Positions 30,736-39,019 of a stretch of 45,396 nt of DNA are shown in pieces. The stretch is taken from assembly GCA_021792335.1 (NCBI GenBank), contig JAJYUW010000005.1, positions 1-45,396 on the forward strand, read 5' to 3'. Both the position numbers and the translations under genes were made by a program. The notes beneath the pieces were generated by a model. It worked only from the letters and a program-made list of their open reading frames with translations. It was not told where the DNA came from and ran no database searches. The DNA comes from Pseudomonadota bacterium. Lineage in GTDB: Bacteria > Pseudomonadota > Gammaproteobacteria > Burkholderiales > Sulfuricellaceae. Position 1 is the stretch's first letter. Each line of letters opens with the position of its first letter.

Positions 30736-31020
30736 TCACACATCCAGCAGCGGGCGGTGTTTGATGTGCCGGGCGAACACGGCCATGAACTGCGGATCAA
30801 GCCGCGCACCCCAGACCGCCAGCGAATGGCCAACGATCCACAGCACCAGACCGGGAATCCACAATTGCAGGCCCAGCCCGACGGCGGCAGCCAGCGTGCC
30901 GTTGGCGATCGCCACGGTGCGCGGCGCGCCGCCCAGCAGGATCGGTTCGGTCAGCGAGCGATGCAGCGGAATCTCGAAACCACTGGCGAAGCCCGCAGCG
31001 AACTCATTGGTGGCATTCAT
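30736..31020 (-). CDS. trbD: Conjugal transfer protein TrbD (VirB3-like)
   Basis: FEIPLHRSLTEPILLGGAPRTVAIANGTLAAAVGLGLQLWIPGLVLWIVGHSLAVWGARLDPQFMAVFARHIKHRPLLDV. Confidence 0.94.
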   Translation of the reverse strand: MNATNEFAAGFASGFEIPLHRSLTEPILLGGAPRTVAIANGTLAAAVGLGLQLWIPGLVLWIVGHSLAVWGARLDPQFMAVFARHIKHRPLLDV

Positions 31021-31385
31021 GCGACCACCGCCCCGCCCGAGAACGAGAAGAACGACAGGAAGAACGAGGAAGCGGCGAACGCGATCGAGAGTCCGAACAC
31101 GATCTGGATCAGCTTGCGAAAGCCGCCCGAGGTATCGCCGAAGGCCAGGGCCAGGCCGGTGGAAATGATGATGATCACCGCGACGATCCGGGCCACCGGC
31201 CCCTGGATCGATTCAAGAATGGATTGCAGCGGCCCTTCCCAGGGCATGCTGGAGCCGGCGGCGTGAGCCGTCGTCGCCAGGCACAGCATCAGTGCGGCGA
31301 GCACGACAACGTGCAAGGCCAGCCGCAGTTGCGGATTTACGGAGAAACGGGAAGTCGAAAAAGTGGTGTGCACGCTGTACGTCAT
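31017..31385 (-). CDS. trbC: Conjugal transfer protein TrbC (VirB2-like pilin)
   Basis: MTYSVHTTFSTSRFSVNPQLRLALHVVVLAALMLCLATTAHAAGSSMPWEGPLQSILESIQGPVARIVAVIIIISTGLALAFGDTSGG. Start corrected from the ORF track. Confidence 0.93.
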   Translation of the reverse strand: MTYSVHTTFSTSRFSVNPQLRLALHVVVLAALMLCLATTAHAAGSSMPWEGPLQSILESIQGPVARIVAVIIIISTGLALAFGDTSGGFRKLIQIVFGLSIAFAASSFFLSFFSFSGGAVVA

Positions 31386-32431
31386 GGCAGTTCTCCAGGG
31401 GTGGTTGAGGACGGGAGGAAAAGAATCGGAAGCGGCGGCGCGAGCGCGTCGTCGAGCTGGTAGCCGTGACCATCGAAACCGACGATGCGAGCGATGGTCT
31501 GAACATGGCGGGCGCGACCGCGCCCGGCGATGAAGACGACGACATTCACCGCCTCGGCGATCAGCGCACGCGGCGGTGTCAAAGCGACTTCGAGGATCAG
31601 TTGTTCCAGGCGCAGCAGCGCACCGTGGGCGGAACTGGAGTGAATCGTGGCAATACCGCCGGGGTGGCCGGTGCCCCAAACCTTGATGAGGTCCAGCGCT
31701 TCGCCGCCGCGCACCTCGCCGACGATCACGCGATCAGGGCGCAGCCGCATCGTGGCCCGCACCAGCTCGGCCATCGACACCACGTTAGCCCGCGTGCGCA
31801 GCGATACGTGGTCGCGGGCGGCACACTGAAGCTCCACGGTGTCTTCGAGCACCAGCACCCGATCACCGGTGGCGGCGATCTCGGCCAACAAGGCGTTGGC
31901 CAGCGTGGTTTTACCCGTGCTGGTGCCCCCAGCAATCAGGATGTTCTGCCGCTCGCGCACCGCGCGGCGCAGGAACTCGGCTTGTTCTTCGGTCAGAATG
32001 CCGTCCGCGACATAGCGCTCCAGACCGATGATGCTCACGGCGCGCTTGCGTAGGGCAAAGGCCGGCCCCGGCGCAGCCGGTGGCAGGATGCCTTCGAAGC
32101 GCTCCCCCGTTTCCGGCAGCTCGGCGGTCAGCAGCGGCTGGCCGTGATGCACCTCGGTGCCGACATGAGCAGCGACCAGCCGGATGATGCGTTCGCCATC
32201 GGCCTCGGACAGTTTGACGCCTGTCGGCGAGCGGCCCGACGACAAGCGATCAATCCACAAGGAGCCGTCCGGGTTGAGCATGATCTCCACCACGTCCTGG
32301 TCTTCCAGCGCGGCGGCGATCAGCGGCCCCATCGCTGTGCGCAGCATGCGGATACGCCGGTCCAGCGATGTGGCGGCGGATGATGGCGGCGCGGGCTGCA
32401 ACTTAGGAGGCAACTTCGGGACGGCGATCAT
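31382..32431 (-). CDS. trbB: Conjugal transfer ATPase TrbB (VirB11-like)
   Basis: NILIAGGTSTGKTTLANALLAEIA (Walker A), DRVLVLEDTVELQCAARDHVSLRT, LRPDRVIVGEVRGGEALDLIKVWGTGHPGGIATIHSSSA. Confidence 0.97.
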   Translation of the reverse strand: MIAVPKLPPKLQPAPPSSAATSLDRRIRMLRTAMGPLIAAALEDQDVVEIMLNPDGSLWIDRLSSGRSPTGVKLSEADGERIIRLVAAHVGTEVHHGQPLLTAELPETGERFEGILPPAAPGPAFALRKRAVSIIGLERYVADGILTEEQAEFLRRAVRERQNILIAGGTSTGKTTLANALLAEIAATGDRVLVLEDTVELQCAARDHVSLRTRANVVSMAELVRATMRLRPDRVIVGEVRGGEALDLIKVWGTGHPGGIATIHSSSAHGALLRLEQLILEVALTPPRALIAEAVNVVVFIAGRGRARHVQTIARIVGFDGHGYQLDDALAPPLPILFLPSSTTPGELP

Positions 32432-32880
32432 GCTCCGTCCTCCTGCATTGCTGCTTCTGCCAGCCGCGCAGCATCAGGCTGGATTTCCTCGTAGACCTCC
32501 TTGACCAGGCTGCGCCCGCGCAGCAGATGCCGGCCGAGTTGTTCGATGAACTGCTCGAAGCGTGCCTTGCCTTGGGCTTTCGCGGCTTCCTGATGGGCCT
32601 CCGGCACGGGCGTGCTGACCGTCAGGTAGTAGCGCACGTACAGCGCCAGCGTCTCGATCAGGATGTTCTGGTCGCGCTCCAGACGCTCGAACTGGCGCGA
32701 CAGCCGGTCCAACCGTTTGGCGGTGGCCGCTTCGCGCTGGTCGCCCGCATCCGGCGACAGCCAGGACGCCAGCGCCGCTGCGACGATGGATGACTTGGAC
32801 ACGCCTTTCTTGGCGGCCAGTTCGTCCAGGCGCTTGGCATGGTCGGGTTGGATGAAGAGGTTCAGGCGGGCTTGGCTCAT
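32428..32880 (-). CDS. CopG/ribbon-helix-helix family protein between traG and trbB
   Basis: MSQARLNLFIQPDHAKRLDELAAKKGVSKSSIVAAALASWLSPD (RHH fold). Confidence 0.85.
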   Translation of the reverse strand: MSQARLNLFIQPDHAKRLDELAAKKGVSKSSIVAAALASWLSPDAGDQREAATAKRLDRLSRQFERLERDQNILIETLALYVRYYLTVSTPVPEAHQEAAKAQGKARFEQFIEQLGRHLLRGRSLVKEVYEEIQPDAARLAEAAMQEDGA

Positions 32881-34889
32881 AGCTGGATTCCGTCGTCAGG
32901 GTCAAGGGCTGCCAGCCGCGTCGTGCGCTGCAAGCGCGGCGAAATCGAATCAGGCTGGAATGGGAGGGATGCCGAAAGAGGCAAAGGGAAATCGTCGTCA
33001 TCGAGCAGCGACAGGTCGCTGGCCGACTGCTCGGGTTCGGGGCTGTAGGTGGCAACCTCGGACAGCTCCGGCTGCTGGCGCGGGCCGCCGTCATCAGCCG
33101 ATTCACCCAGCCCAGCCGTGGCGGACGTGGCTGGCACGGCGGGGATGGCCAGGGCGCTCCAGTCGTCGGCGCGGGTGGCAGGCACGTCGGCGTAGTGCCC
33201 CGGAGTCAAGGTGGGCGGCGGCAGTACGCGCCGCTTGAAGTTGGCGTCAAGGTAATAACGCAACTTCTTGGCCTTGATCGGCGCTTGGCCGGAGACCATC
33301 ACCACCGATTCATCAGGTGGCAGTTGCATGACTTCACCGGGCGTCAACAGTGGCCGCGCCGTTTCCTGGCGCGACACCATCAGGTGGCCCAGCCACGGTG
33401 CCAGACGATGGCCGGCGTAGTTGCGCTGCGCGCGCAGTTCGGTGGCGGTGCCCAGCGTCTCGGAGATGCGCTTGGCCGTGCGTTCGTCGTTGGTGGCGAA
33501 GGTCACGCGCACATGGCAGTTGTCCAGAATCGAATGGTTCTGGCCGTAGGCCTTGTCGATCTGGTTGAGCGACTGCGAAATCAGGAAGGCGCGCAGGCCG
33601 TAGCCGGCCATGAAGGCCAAGGCCGACTCGAAGAAGTCGAGACGTCCGAGCGCCGGAAACTCGTCGAGCATCAGCAGCAGCTTGTGTTTGCGTTCGATGC
33701 CATCGGAGCCATCCAGCGACTCGGTGAGGCGCCGGCCAATCTGGTTGAGGATCAGACGGATCAGCGGTTTGGTGCGGCTGATGTCCGAAGGCGGCACCAC
33801 CAGGTACAACGACACCGGATGTTCGGCAGAGATCAGGTCGGCGATACGCCAGTCGCAGCGCGAGGTCACTTCGGCCACCGTGGGATCGCGGTACAGCCCC
33901 AGAAAACTCATGGCCGTGGACAGCACGCCCGAGCGCTCGTTGTCCGACTTGTTGAGCACTTCGCGTGCGGCCGATGCAACGACAGGATGCGGTGTTTCGC
34001 CCAGGTGGCGCGTGCTCATCATCCGATGCAGCGTCACCTCGAACGGGCACGCCGGATCGGACAGAAAGTTGGCGACACCGCGCAGCGTCTTGTCTTCACC
34101 GGCATAAAGCACATGCAGGATCGCCCCGACCAGCAGCGCGTGACTGGTCTTCTCCCAATGGTTGCGCCGCTCCAGCGCACCTTCGGGATCGACCAGGATG
34201 TCAGCGATGTTCTGCACGTCGCGCACTTCATGCGCGCCGCGTCGGACTTCCAGCAGTGGGTTGTACGCGGCCGACTTCGGATCAGTCGGGTTGAACAGCA
34301 GGCAGTGCGAGAAGCGCGAGCGCCAGCCAGCGGTGATGTTCCAGTTCTCACCCTTGATGTCGTGGATGACTGCGGACGCTGGCCATGACAACAGTGTCGG
34401 CACCACCAGACCCACGCCTTTGCCCGAACGCGTAGGTGCGAAGGTCAGGACGTGTTCCGGCCCTTCGTGGCGCAAATACTGACGGTCATGCAGGCCGAGG
34501 AAGACACCGGCCGGGCCGGTCAGCCCGGCCTTGCGGATTTCCTCGGTATCGGCCCAGCGTGCGGAGCCGTAGGTCGTGACCAGCTTGGACTGCCGCGAGC
34601 GCCATATCGACATGCCGATGGCGACCACCACGGCGACCATGCCGCTGACACCGGCGATGGCGCCGCCCGTGTTGAAGATATGCGGCGCATAGGCATCAAA
34701 GAAGAACCACCACTCGAACAGACGCCAAGGGTGGTAGACTGGTGTACCGAAGAAGTCGAACCAGGGAGTGCCAAGGCGTAGCTGATAACCCAGGGCGGCG
34801 GCGGTCCATTGTGTGGCACCCCACACGCCGGCTATGACGATGCCAAACACCGTCAGTACCTGACCGAACAGCACACTGGTCCCTTGCAT
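32877..34889 (-). CDS. traG: Type IV coupling protein TraG (VirD4-like)
   Basis: LTFAPTRSGKGVGLVVPTLLSWPASAVIHDIKGENWNITAGWRS, LLMLDEFPALGRLDFFESALAFMAGYGLRAFLISQSLNQIDKAYG. Start corrected from the ORF track (34925). Confidence 0.97.
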   Translation of the reverse strand: MQGTSVLFGQVLTVFGIVIAGVWGATQWTAAALGYQLRLGTPWFDFFGTPVYHPWRLFEWWFFFDAYAPHIFNTGGAIAGVSGMVAVVVAIGMSIWRSRQSKLVTTYGSARWADTEEIRKAGLTGPAGVFLGLHDRQYLRHEGPEHVLTFAPTRSGKGVGLVVPTLLSWPASAVIHDIKGENWNITAGWRSRFSHCLLFNPTDPKSAAYNPLLEVRRGAHEVRDVQNIADILVDPEGALERRNHWEKTSHALLVGAILHVLYAGEDKTLRGVANFLSDPACPFEVTLHRMMSTRHLGETPHPVVASAAREVLNKSDNERSGVLSTAMSFLGLYRDPTVAEVTSRCDWRIADLISAEHPVSLYLVVPPSDISRTKPLIRLILNQIGRRLTESLDGSDGIERKHKLLLMLDEFPALGRLDFFESALAFMAGYGLRAFLISQSLNQIDKAYGQNHSILDNCHVRVTFATNDERTAKRISETLGTATELRAQRNYAGHRLAPWLGHLMVSRQETARPLLTPGEVMQLPPDESVVMVSGQAPIKAKKLRYYLDANFKRRVLPPPTLTPGHYADVPATRADDWSALAIPAVPATSATAGLGESADDGGPRQQPELSEVATYSPEPEQSASDLSLLDDDDFPLPLSASLPFQPDSISPRLQRTTRLAALDPDDGIQL

Positions 34890-35035
34890 TCTGACCTCCG
34901 AATTTTTCCTGCACATCACGCGCACAAATACGTGCCGCAGACGTGAGGTTCGGTGTCAACTCAGTGCCGGTCAAAGACCGTTATCGGCACAATCCAGGGA
35001 GAAAAAGAAAGATTTCCAGCAGGGGCGTAGACGAG

Positions 35036-35068
35036 AAAAACGCCGCAAGCGGATGCGCGTTGCGGCGT
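35036..35068 (-). terminator. Rho-independent terminator between the eexN-like gene and traG
   Basis: Minus strand ACGCCGCAA...TTGCGGCGT (9-bp perfect stem) followed by TTTTCT. Confidence 0.8.
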
Positions 35069-35174
35069 GTATGGCGATTTGTTGAAAGATTTTTTGCCGA
35101 TATGAAGAATCGGCACGTACAGGGCCATGCGACGGGTATTGACCAGCCGCAGTATCGCTATCTGCGCGAGGCGA

Positions 35175-35417
35175 TCAGTTCTTCGGGGCCGGCCCGGGCG
35201 TGTACGGTGTGCCGTTGCCCATGAAGCGCTTGTGCGTGGCTTCGGCGACGGCATTACACAGCGCATCGCCCAGCTTGGCACGGTCGGCCTTGCATTGCTT
35301 ACGCAGCTCCTTTAACCGCTCGGGGTTGGCGGCCAGCGATTCAACAGTCTCTGTGGGCGCGGACTGGCCGCAGGCGGTCAGCAGTGCCACGAGCATCAGG
35401 GCAGTAATCATCTTCAT
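35175..35417 (-). CDS. EexN-family entry-exclusion-like lipoprotein
   Basis: Lipobox MKMITALMLVALLTACGQS; LAANPERLKELRKQCKADRAKLGDALCNAVAEATHKRFMGNGTPYTP; two Cys after the lipobox. Confidence 0.85.
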   Translation of the reverse strand: MKMITALMLVALLTACGQSAPTETVESLAANPERLKELRKQCKADRAKLGDALCNAVAEATHKRFMGNGTPYTPGPAPKN

Positions 35418-35428
35418 GGCATGGCCTC

Positions 35429-36358
35429 TCACTGAACGGTAGCGGGATTCGATGCTTGCTCATCGACAGGGCTCACCCTGTCGATGAAGCGGCTCAACTG
35501 CTCGGAAGGTTCAATGTCTGGGCGCAGCAGATAGGTGGTCAGCATCGGCGAACGACCGGCCAGTGGGCGGGCAATCACATCGGGATTGCGGCATGCGGCA
35601 ATCTGGCTTTCGCCTGCGAACCCCAAGCCGTAACCAGCGGCCACCAAGGTCATCATCAAGTCCAGCGTTGGCACACGATCCGCCACGATGGGCTTGGTAT
35701 CCACTGTGCGCAGCACCCGCTTGACCTGCTGCCAGAAGCCCTCGCAGGTTTCGGGATGGCACAGCACCAGCGGATAGCGCAACACTTCGTCGAGCGGAAT
35801 TCGGCGGTGCTTCAGGATCGGGTGGCGCGCCGGTACAGCGATCACCAATGGCTCACTCCAGATAGCCTCAGCGAGGATGCCTTCGCCCACTTCATCGGAT
35901 TGTGCAAACCCCGCGTCATACAGGTCACTGTTCAGCCCCTTGATTTGCTGCGACAGCGGTGTTTCTGATAAGCGAATCTCCACCTCTGGTTCATCCTCGC
36001 GACACTGTGCCAGCAAAGCTGATAGTCGTGGCTGGGCGATGCCATCGGACAGCGCGATGCGCAGGCGGCCGTGGTAACCGGTAGCCGCCGCCTTCACGCT
36101 GGCTTTGGCTTGGTCAATCGCTGCGAAGACGCGATGAGCCTCCTCCAGAAAAACCTTACCGGCCCAGGTCAACTGCGTGCGTCGTGTCGTCCGCTCGAAC
36201 AACTGCACAGCCAAGTGGGATTCCAGTTCCTTGATAGCCCGCGACAACGGCGACTGCTCGATGTGCAGCCGCTCGGCCGCGCGAGCGAAGTGCAGTTCCT
36301 CGGCCACGGCGATAAAGTAGCGTAAATGGCGCAATTCCAATTCAGCGCCCCCCGCCAT
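35429..36358 (-). CDS. LysR-family transcriptional regulator (position as TraR of Tn4371-type elements)
   Basis: LELRHLRYFIAVAEELHFARAAERLHIEQSPLSRAIKELESHLAVQLFERTTRRTQLTWAGKVFLEEA HTH, plus substrate-binding domain. Confidence 0.93.
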   Translation of the reverse strand: MAGGAELELRHLRYFIAVAEELHFARAAERLHIEQSPLSRAIKELESHLAVQLFERTTRRTQLTWAGKVFLEEAHRVFAAIDQAKASVKAAATGYHGRLRIALSDGIAQPRLSALLAQCREDEPEVEIRLSETPLSQQIKGLNSDLYDAGFAQSDEVGEGILAEAIWSEPLVIAVPARHPILKHRRIPLDEVLRYPLVLCHPETCEGFWQQVKRVLRTVDTKPIVADRVPTLDLMMTLVAAGYGLGFAGESQIAACRNPDVIARPLAGRSPMLTTYLLRPDIEPSEQLSRFIDRVSPVDEQASNPATVQ

Positions 36359-36535
36359 CTCTTTCACTCTTCCACGTGCGTCCCCGACATTCCGGTTCAA
36401 GTGGCAAGCGAAAAACGCAGCACAACCATCGCTCGCTCCACCAACCTCCATGCAGCAGGACAAGCGATCGTGTCATGATGTCTATTGGTGTACCCATTGC
36501 AAAGTGGTCGCTCATCCTTTGGGGGTGCCGACAGC

Positions 36536-36850
36536 TCAGGCAGAAGCGCTTGCCTGATCCTCATAGGCCAACAGACGCAAGGCATTGATCACTACGACCA
36601 CCGTCGACCCTTCGTGGATGAGCACCGCCACACCGATCCCCGCCCAGCCGAACAAAGTGGCGGGAATCAGCAGCGCCACCACGCCGAGCGACACCCGCAG
36701 ATTCTGCCGGATGATGCGCCGCGATGCGCGGCTCAAGGCCACGGCAAAGGGCAGCTTCCCGAGATCGTCGGCCATCAGCGCCACGCCGGTGCACGCCGCC
36801 CCTCGGGTAATGCCAAGGATTGCTTGCGCCTTCGCCAGAGTCGGCAACAG
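36536..36850 (-). pseudogene. C-terminal remnant of a heavy-metal P1B-type ATPase
   Basis: ALMADDLGKLPFAVALSRASRRIIRQNLRVSLGVVALLIPATLFGWAGIGVAVLIHEGSTVVVVINALRLLAYEDQ is nearly the same as the C-terminus of the intact ATPase at 39717-42053. No P-domain or N-terminal TMs are present. Confidence 0.85.
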
Positions 36851-36901
36851 CAATCTCCATGAATTGGGGATGAGCCTCAACAAACTTCAAAATAACGTCT
36901 G

Positions 36902-37519
36902 TCATGTCAGGTTCCTCAGCAACGCCAGCATGTCCTTGAATTCCCCGCTCACCCGATCCATGGCGAACTGGTACATCAATGCGTTCTCGGTGAATTTGGC
37001 CCTCTCCACATCCATTTCAACGGTATTGCCATCGATGCTGGCCTGTTGGGGAACGTGATATTTCAGAGGGATACTGGAATATTGTGCCGGCGCCGGAGTG
37101 GATAGGTGCCCTGCGGCGGTCGCCGACAATTTCACGGCGCCCCCTTGCATCGTCGTCCGTGCAAGACGCAATGCCGCCTGAAAATCTATATCGACCGCCT
37201 TGTAGCCGGGCGTATCCGCATTGGCGATATTCGATGCCAGGAGCTGCTGGCGATAGGCGCGCAGCCCTAGCGCAACCTCATGGATATCTTCGCCGCCCTC
37301 TTTTTGCTGCTGGCCCGCTAAGGGAATGTGCCTGGACCCGTTGGCCGGCGACGAGGAATTGGCTGCTGTGGCCGCCTCTCGGGAAAGCGATGCATTGGCT
37401 AACGCAAGCCTATAAGAGGCAGAGAACGCCTGCGCTGTTCCCTGGCCGGAATAATCATTGCTGGCAACCCCGGTAAGGCCGCCAGGGGTTACGCTGCCAA
37501 TTCCTTTTATCTGACTCAT
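36902..37519 (-). CDS. FlgB-like flagellar basal-body rod protein with extended N-terminus (orphan)
   Basis: GLRAYRQQLLASNIANADTPGYKAVDIDFQAALRLA and GNTVEMDVERAKFTENALMYQFAMDRVSGEFKDMLALLR; ~80 extra N-terminal residues. Confidence 0.82.
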   Translation of the reverse strand: MSQIKGIGSVTPGGLTGVASNDYSGQGTAQAFSASYRLALANASLSREAATAANSSSPANGSRHIPLAGQQQKEGGEDIHEVALGLRAYRQQLLASNIANADTPGYKAVDIDFQAALRLARTTMQGGAVKLSATAAGHLSTPAPAQYSSIPLKYHVPQQASIDGNTVEMDVERAKFTENALMYQFAMDRVSGEFKDMLALLRNLT

Positions 37520-37580
37520 ACCATTCTCCTTGATCGTTCAAGTTCATGAACCTGGCGCTTGCAGCGCAGCCGGGCGCCTC

Positions 37581-37832
37581 CTAGCCCCGCTTCAGATCGT
37601 CGCGCTTCTGCAAGTACTCCTCGCGACCGATTTCTCCCCGAGCATATCGTTCTTCCAGGACGGACAGCGCGTCGGGCTTTTTCTCACCATCCGTGGCGTT
37701 CGAGCGGCGACCACCCATCAGGTACTTCACTACGGCCAGCACCAGCAGTATCGGAATCAGCCAGAAAAACGCCATGCCCAGCCAGCCCAGCCAATGCCAG
37801 CCCATGCCGTAGCCTTCATAATCCATCCACAT
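37581..37832 (-). CDS. SHOCT-domain membrane protein
   Basis: One or two TM segments followed by DALSVLEERYARGEIGREEYLQKRDDLKRG. Confidence 0.85.
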   Translation of the reverse strand: MWMDYEGYGMGWHWLGWLGMAFFWLIPILLVLAVVKYLMGGRRSNATDGEKKPDALSVLEERYARGEIGREEYLQKRDDLKRG

Positions 37833-37951
37833 GCTATTCTCCTTTAGCTAGCCATCGAGCAAAAGCGTATTCCCCAAGGATGCTGCTATGGGATCGCGCG
37901 GCGTCTCTTCTGTCTGAATGTTTTTCCAGCACCTGCCGTCATGTCGGCAGT

Positions 37952-38518
37952 TTACAATTCCCGGACTTCCACCTCGGTCATCTCCGTGCCGAGTCGCGCC
38001 GTTTTCACAAGCTTAAGCGCAATGCGACGGTTTCCCTTGGCGTAGACATGGGTCTCTTCCGTGGGGGAGGCGGCAGTTACTTCTTTGGTGAATCCCCGCG
38101 TCGCCATCTCGCGGGCGTAAAACGCGATGACCTCGGCGAAGCTGGCCTTGCCTTTATAGGCCACACGTCGTTTTTGCTCCTGGACACTGAAGGCGACTCG
38201 CATCATGCCGGGAAAACGCGGGACGCCCGCGATGTCTTCTCCGCCCACATCCTGCCTGGGCAGGGCCGCGCCCGGCGCCCACTCTTCGACCTTTTGCCCC
38301 AGCTCGGGCGGCACGAGCGCCTTAACTCGCTCCTTGAGTCCGGGCAACATCTCCTCGGCCTTTTGCACGGGCTGCGCGGCGATTTGTTTGCCACCGGCGA
38401 GCCACTGGGGCAACCTGTCCGTGACAAGACCTACGCCGGCGATAACCCCCCAGACGAGGAGCACCAGTAAAATCACCAAGCCCAGACCGCCGATCCAGAA
38501 CCATCTGCTCATACCCAC
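37952..38518 (-). CDS. Uncharacterised membrane-anchored protein, copy A of a duplicated gene
   Basis: N-terminal TM, then GGKQIAAQPVQKAEEMLPGLKERVKALVPPELGQKVEEWAPGAALPRQDVGGEDIAGVPRFPGM. Paralogue at 44130-44696. Confidence 0.8.
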   Translation of the reverse strand: MGMSRWFWIGGLGLVILLVLLVWGVIAGVGLVTDRLPQWLAGGKQIAAQPVQKAEEMLPGLKERVKALVPPELGQKVEEWAPGAALPRQDVGGEDIAGVPRFPGMMRVAFSVQEQKRRVAYKGKASFAEVIAFYAREMATRGFTKEVTAASPTEETHVYAKGNRRIALKLVKTARLGTEMTEVEVREL

Positions 38519-38521
38519 CCC

Positions 38522-38772
38522 TCAGTCGAACAAATCGCGCAGGAAGGACTTGCGCGGCTTACCCCGGTACTCGTCATCGCGGTAGTGGCGCTCTTGCCGC
38601 TCGGGGTAATCGCCGCGCGGCCGGTCGCCGGCCTGACGCTCCGCATGCTCGATGAACTTGTCCAACTCACCCCGGTCCAGCCACACGCCGCGACATTCGG
38701 GGCAGTAGTCGATCTCGATTCCCTGACGCTCAGTCATCACCGATTCACTTCTTTGCATACTGGGCATTTCAT
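38522..38772 (-). pseudogene. zf-TFIIB-type zinc-ribbon protein with an apparent N-terminal frameshift
   Basis: ORF-track protein has YCPECRGVWLDRGELDKFIE. The RBS-proximal ATG at 38772-38770 reads MKCPVCKEVNR*; a 1-nt frame change would join CPVC to ESVMTERQGIEIDYCPECRGVW. Confidence 0.7.
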
Positions 38773-39005
38773 AATTTATCTCCTGTTGTCAGCAAGATTT
38801 TGATCTGTCCCTCCATCAGGCCATCCACGGGGATGACGCGCGTCTCATCAATGATCAGCACGGGACAATGACGAATCTGGAAACGCTCCACGAGTTCCGG
38901 GTGCTCTTCAGCGTAGCAGTACTCGTAAACGAGCCCCAGGTCCCGCAATTCCTGCTCGATGTTGCTGCAGTGGCAGGTCCGGGTGGTAAGCAGCTTGATG
39001 TCCAT
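38769..39005 (-). CDS. Thioredoxin/glutaredoxin-like small thiol protein
   Basis: MDIKLLTTRTCHCSNIEQELRDLGLVYEYCYAEEHPELVERFQIRHCPVLIIDETRVIPVDG; CHC motif and cis-Pro region HCPVLIID. Confidence 0.75.
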   Translation of the reverse strand: MDIKLLTTRTCHCSNIEQELRDLGLVYEYCYAEEHPELVERFQIRHCPVLIIDETRVIPVDGLMEGQIKILLTTGDKL

Positions 39006-39019
39006 GGCGACCTCCACCG

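Noticed and set aside
33195-34388. 397-aa plus-strand ORF
   Set aside because: Antisense to traG; His/Gln/Arg-rich shadow-frame composition.
36397-36585. Short ORFs between the LysR gene and the ATPase remnant
   Set aside because: No domain, no RBS context, probable junction debris.
38735-38772. Programmed -1 frameshift in the zf-TFIIB gene
   Set aside because: No convincing slippery heptamer is present; a simple indel or assembly error is more likely. The frameshift itself is reported as a finding.
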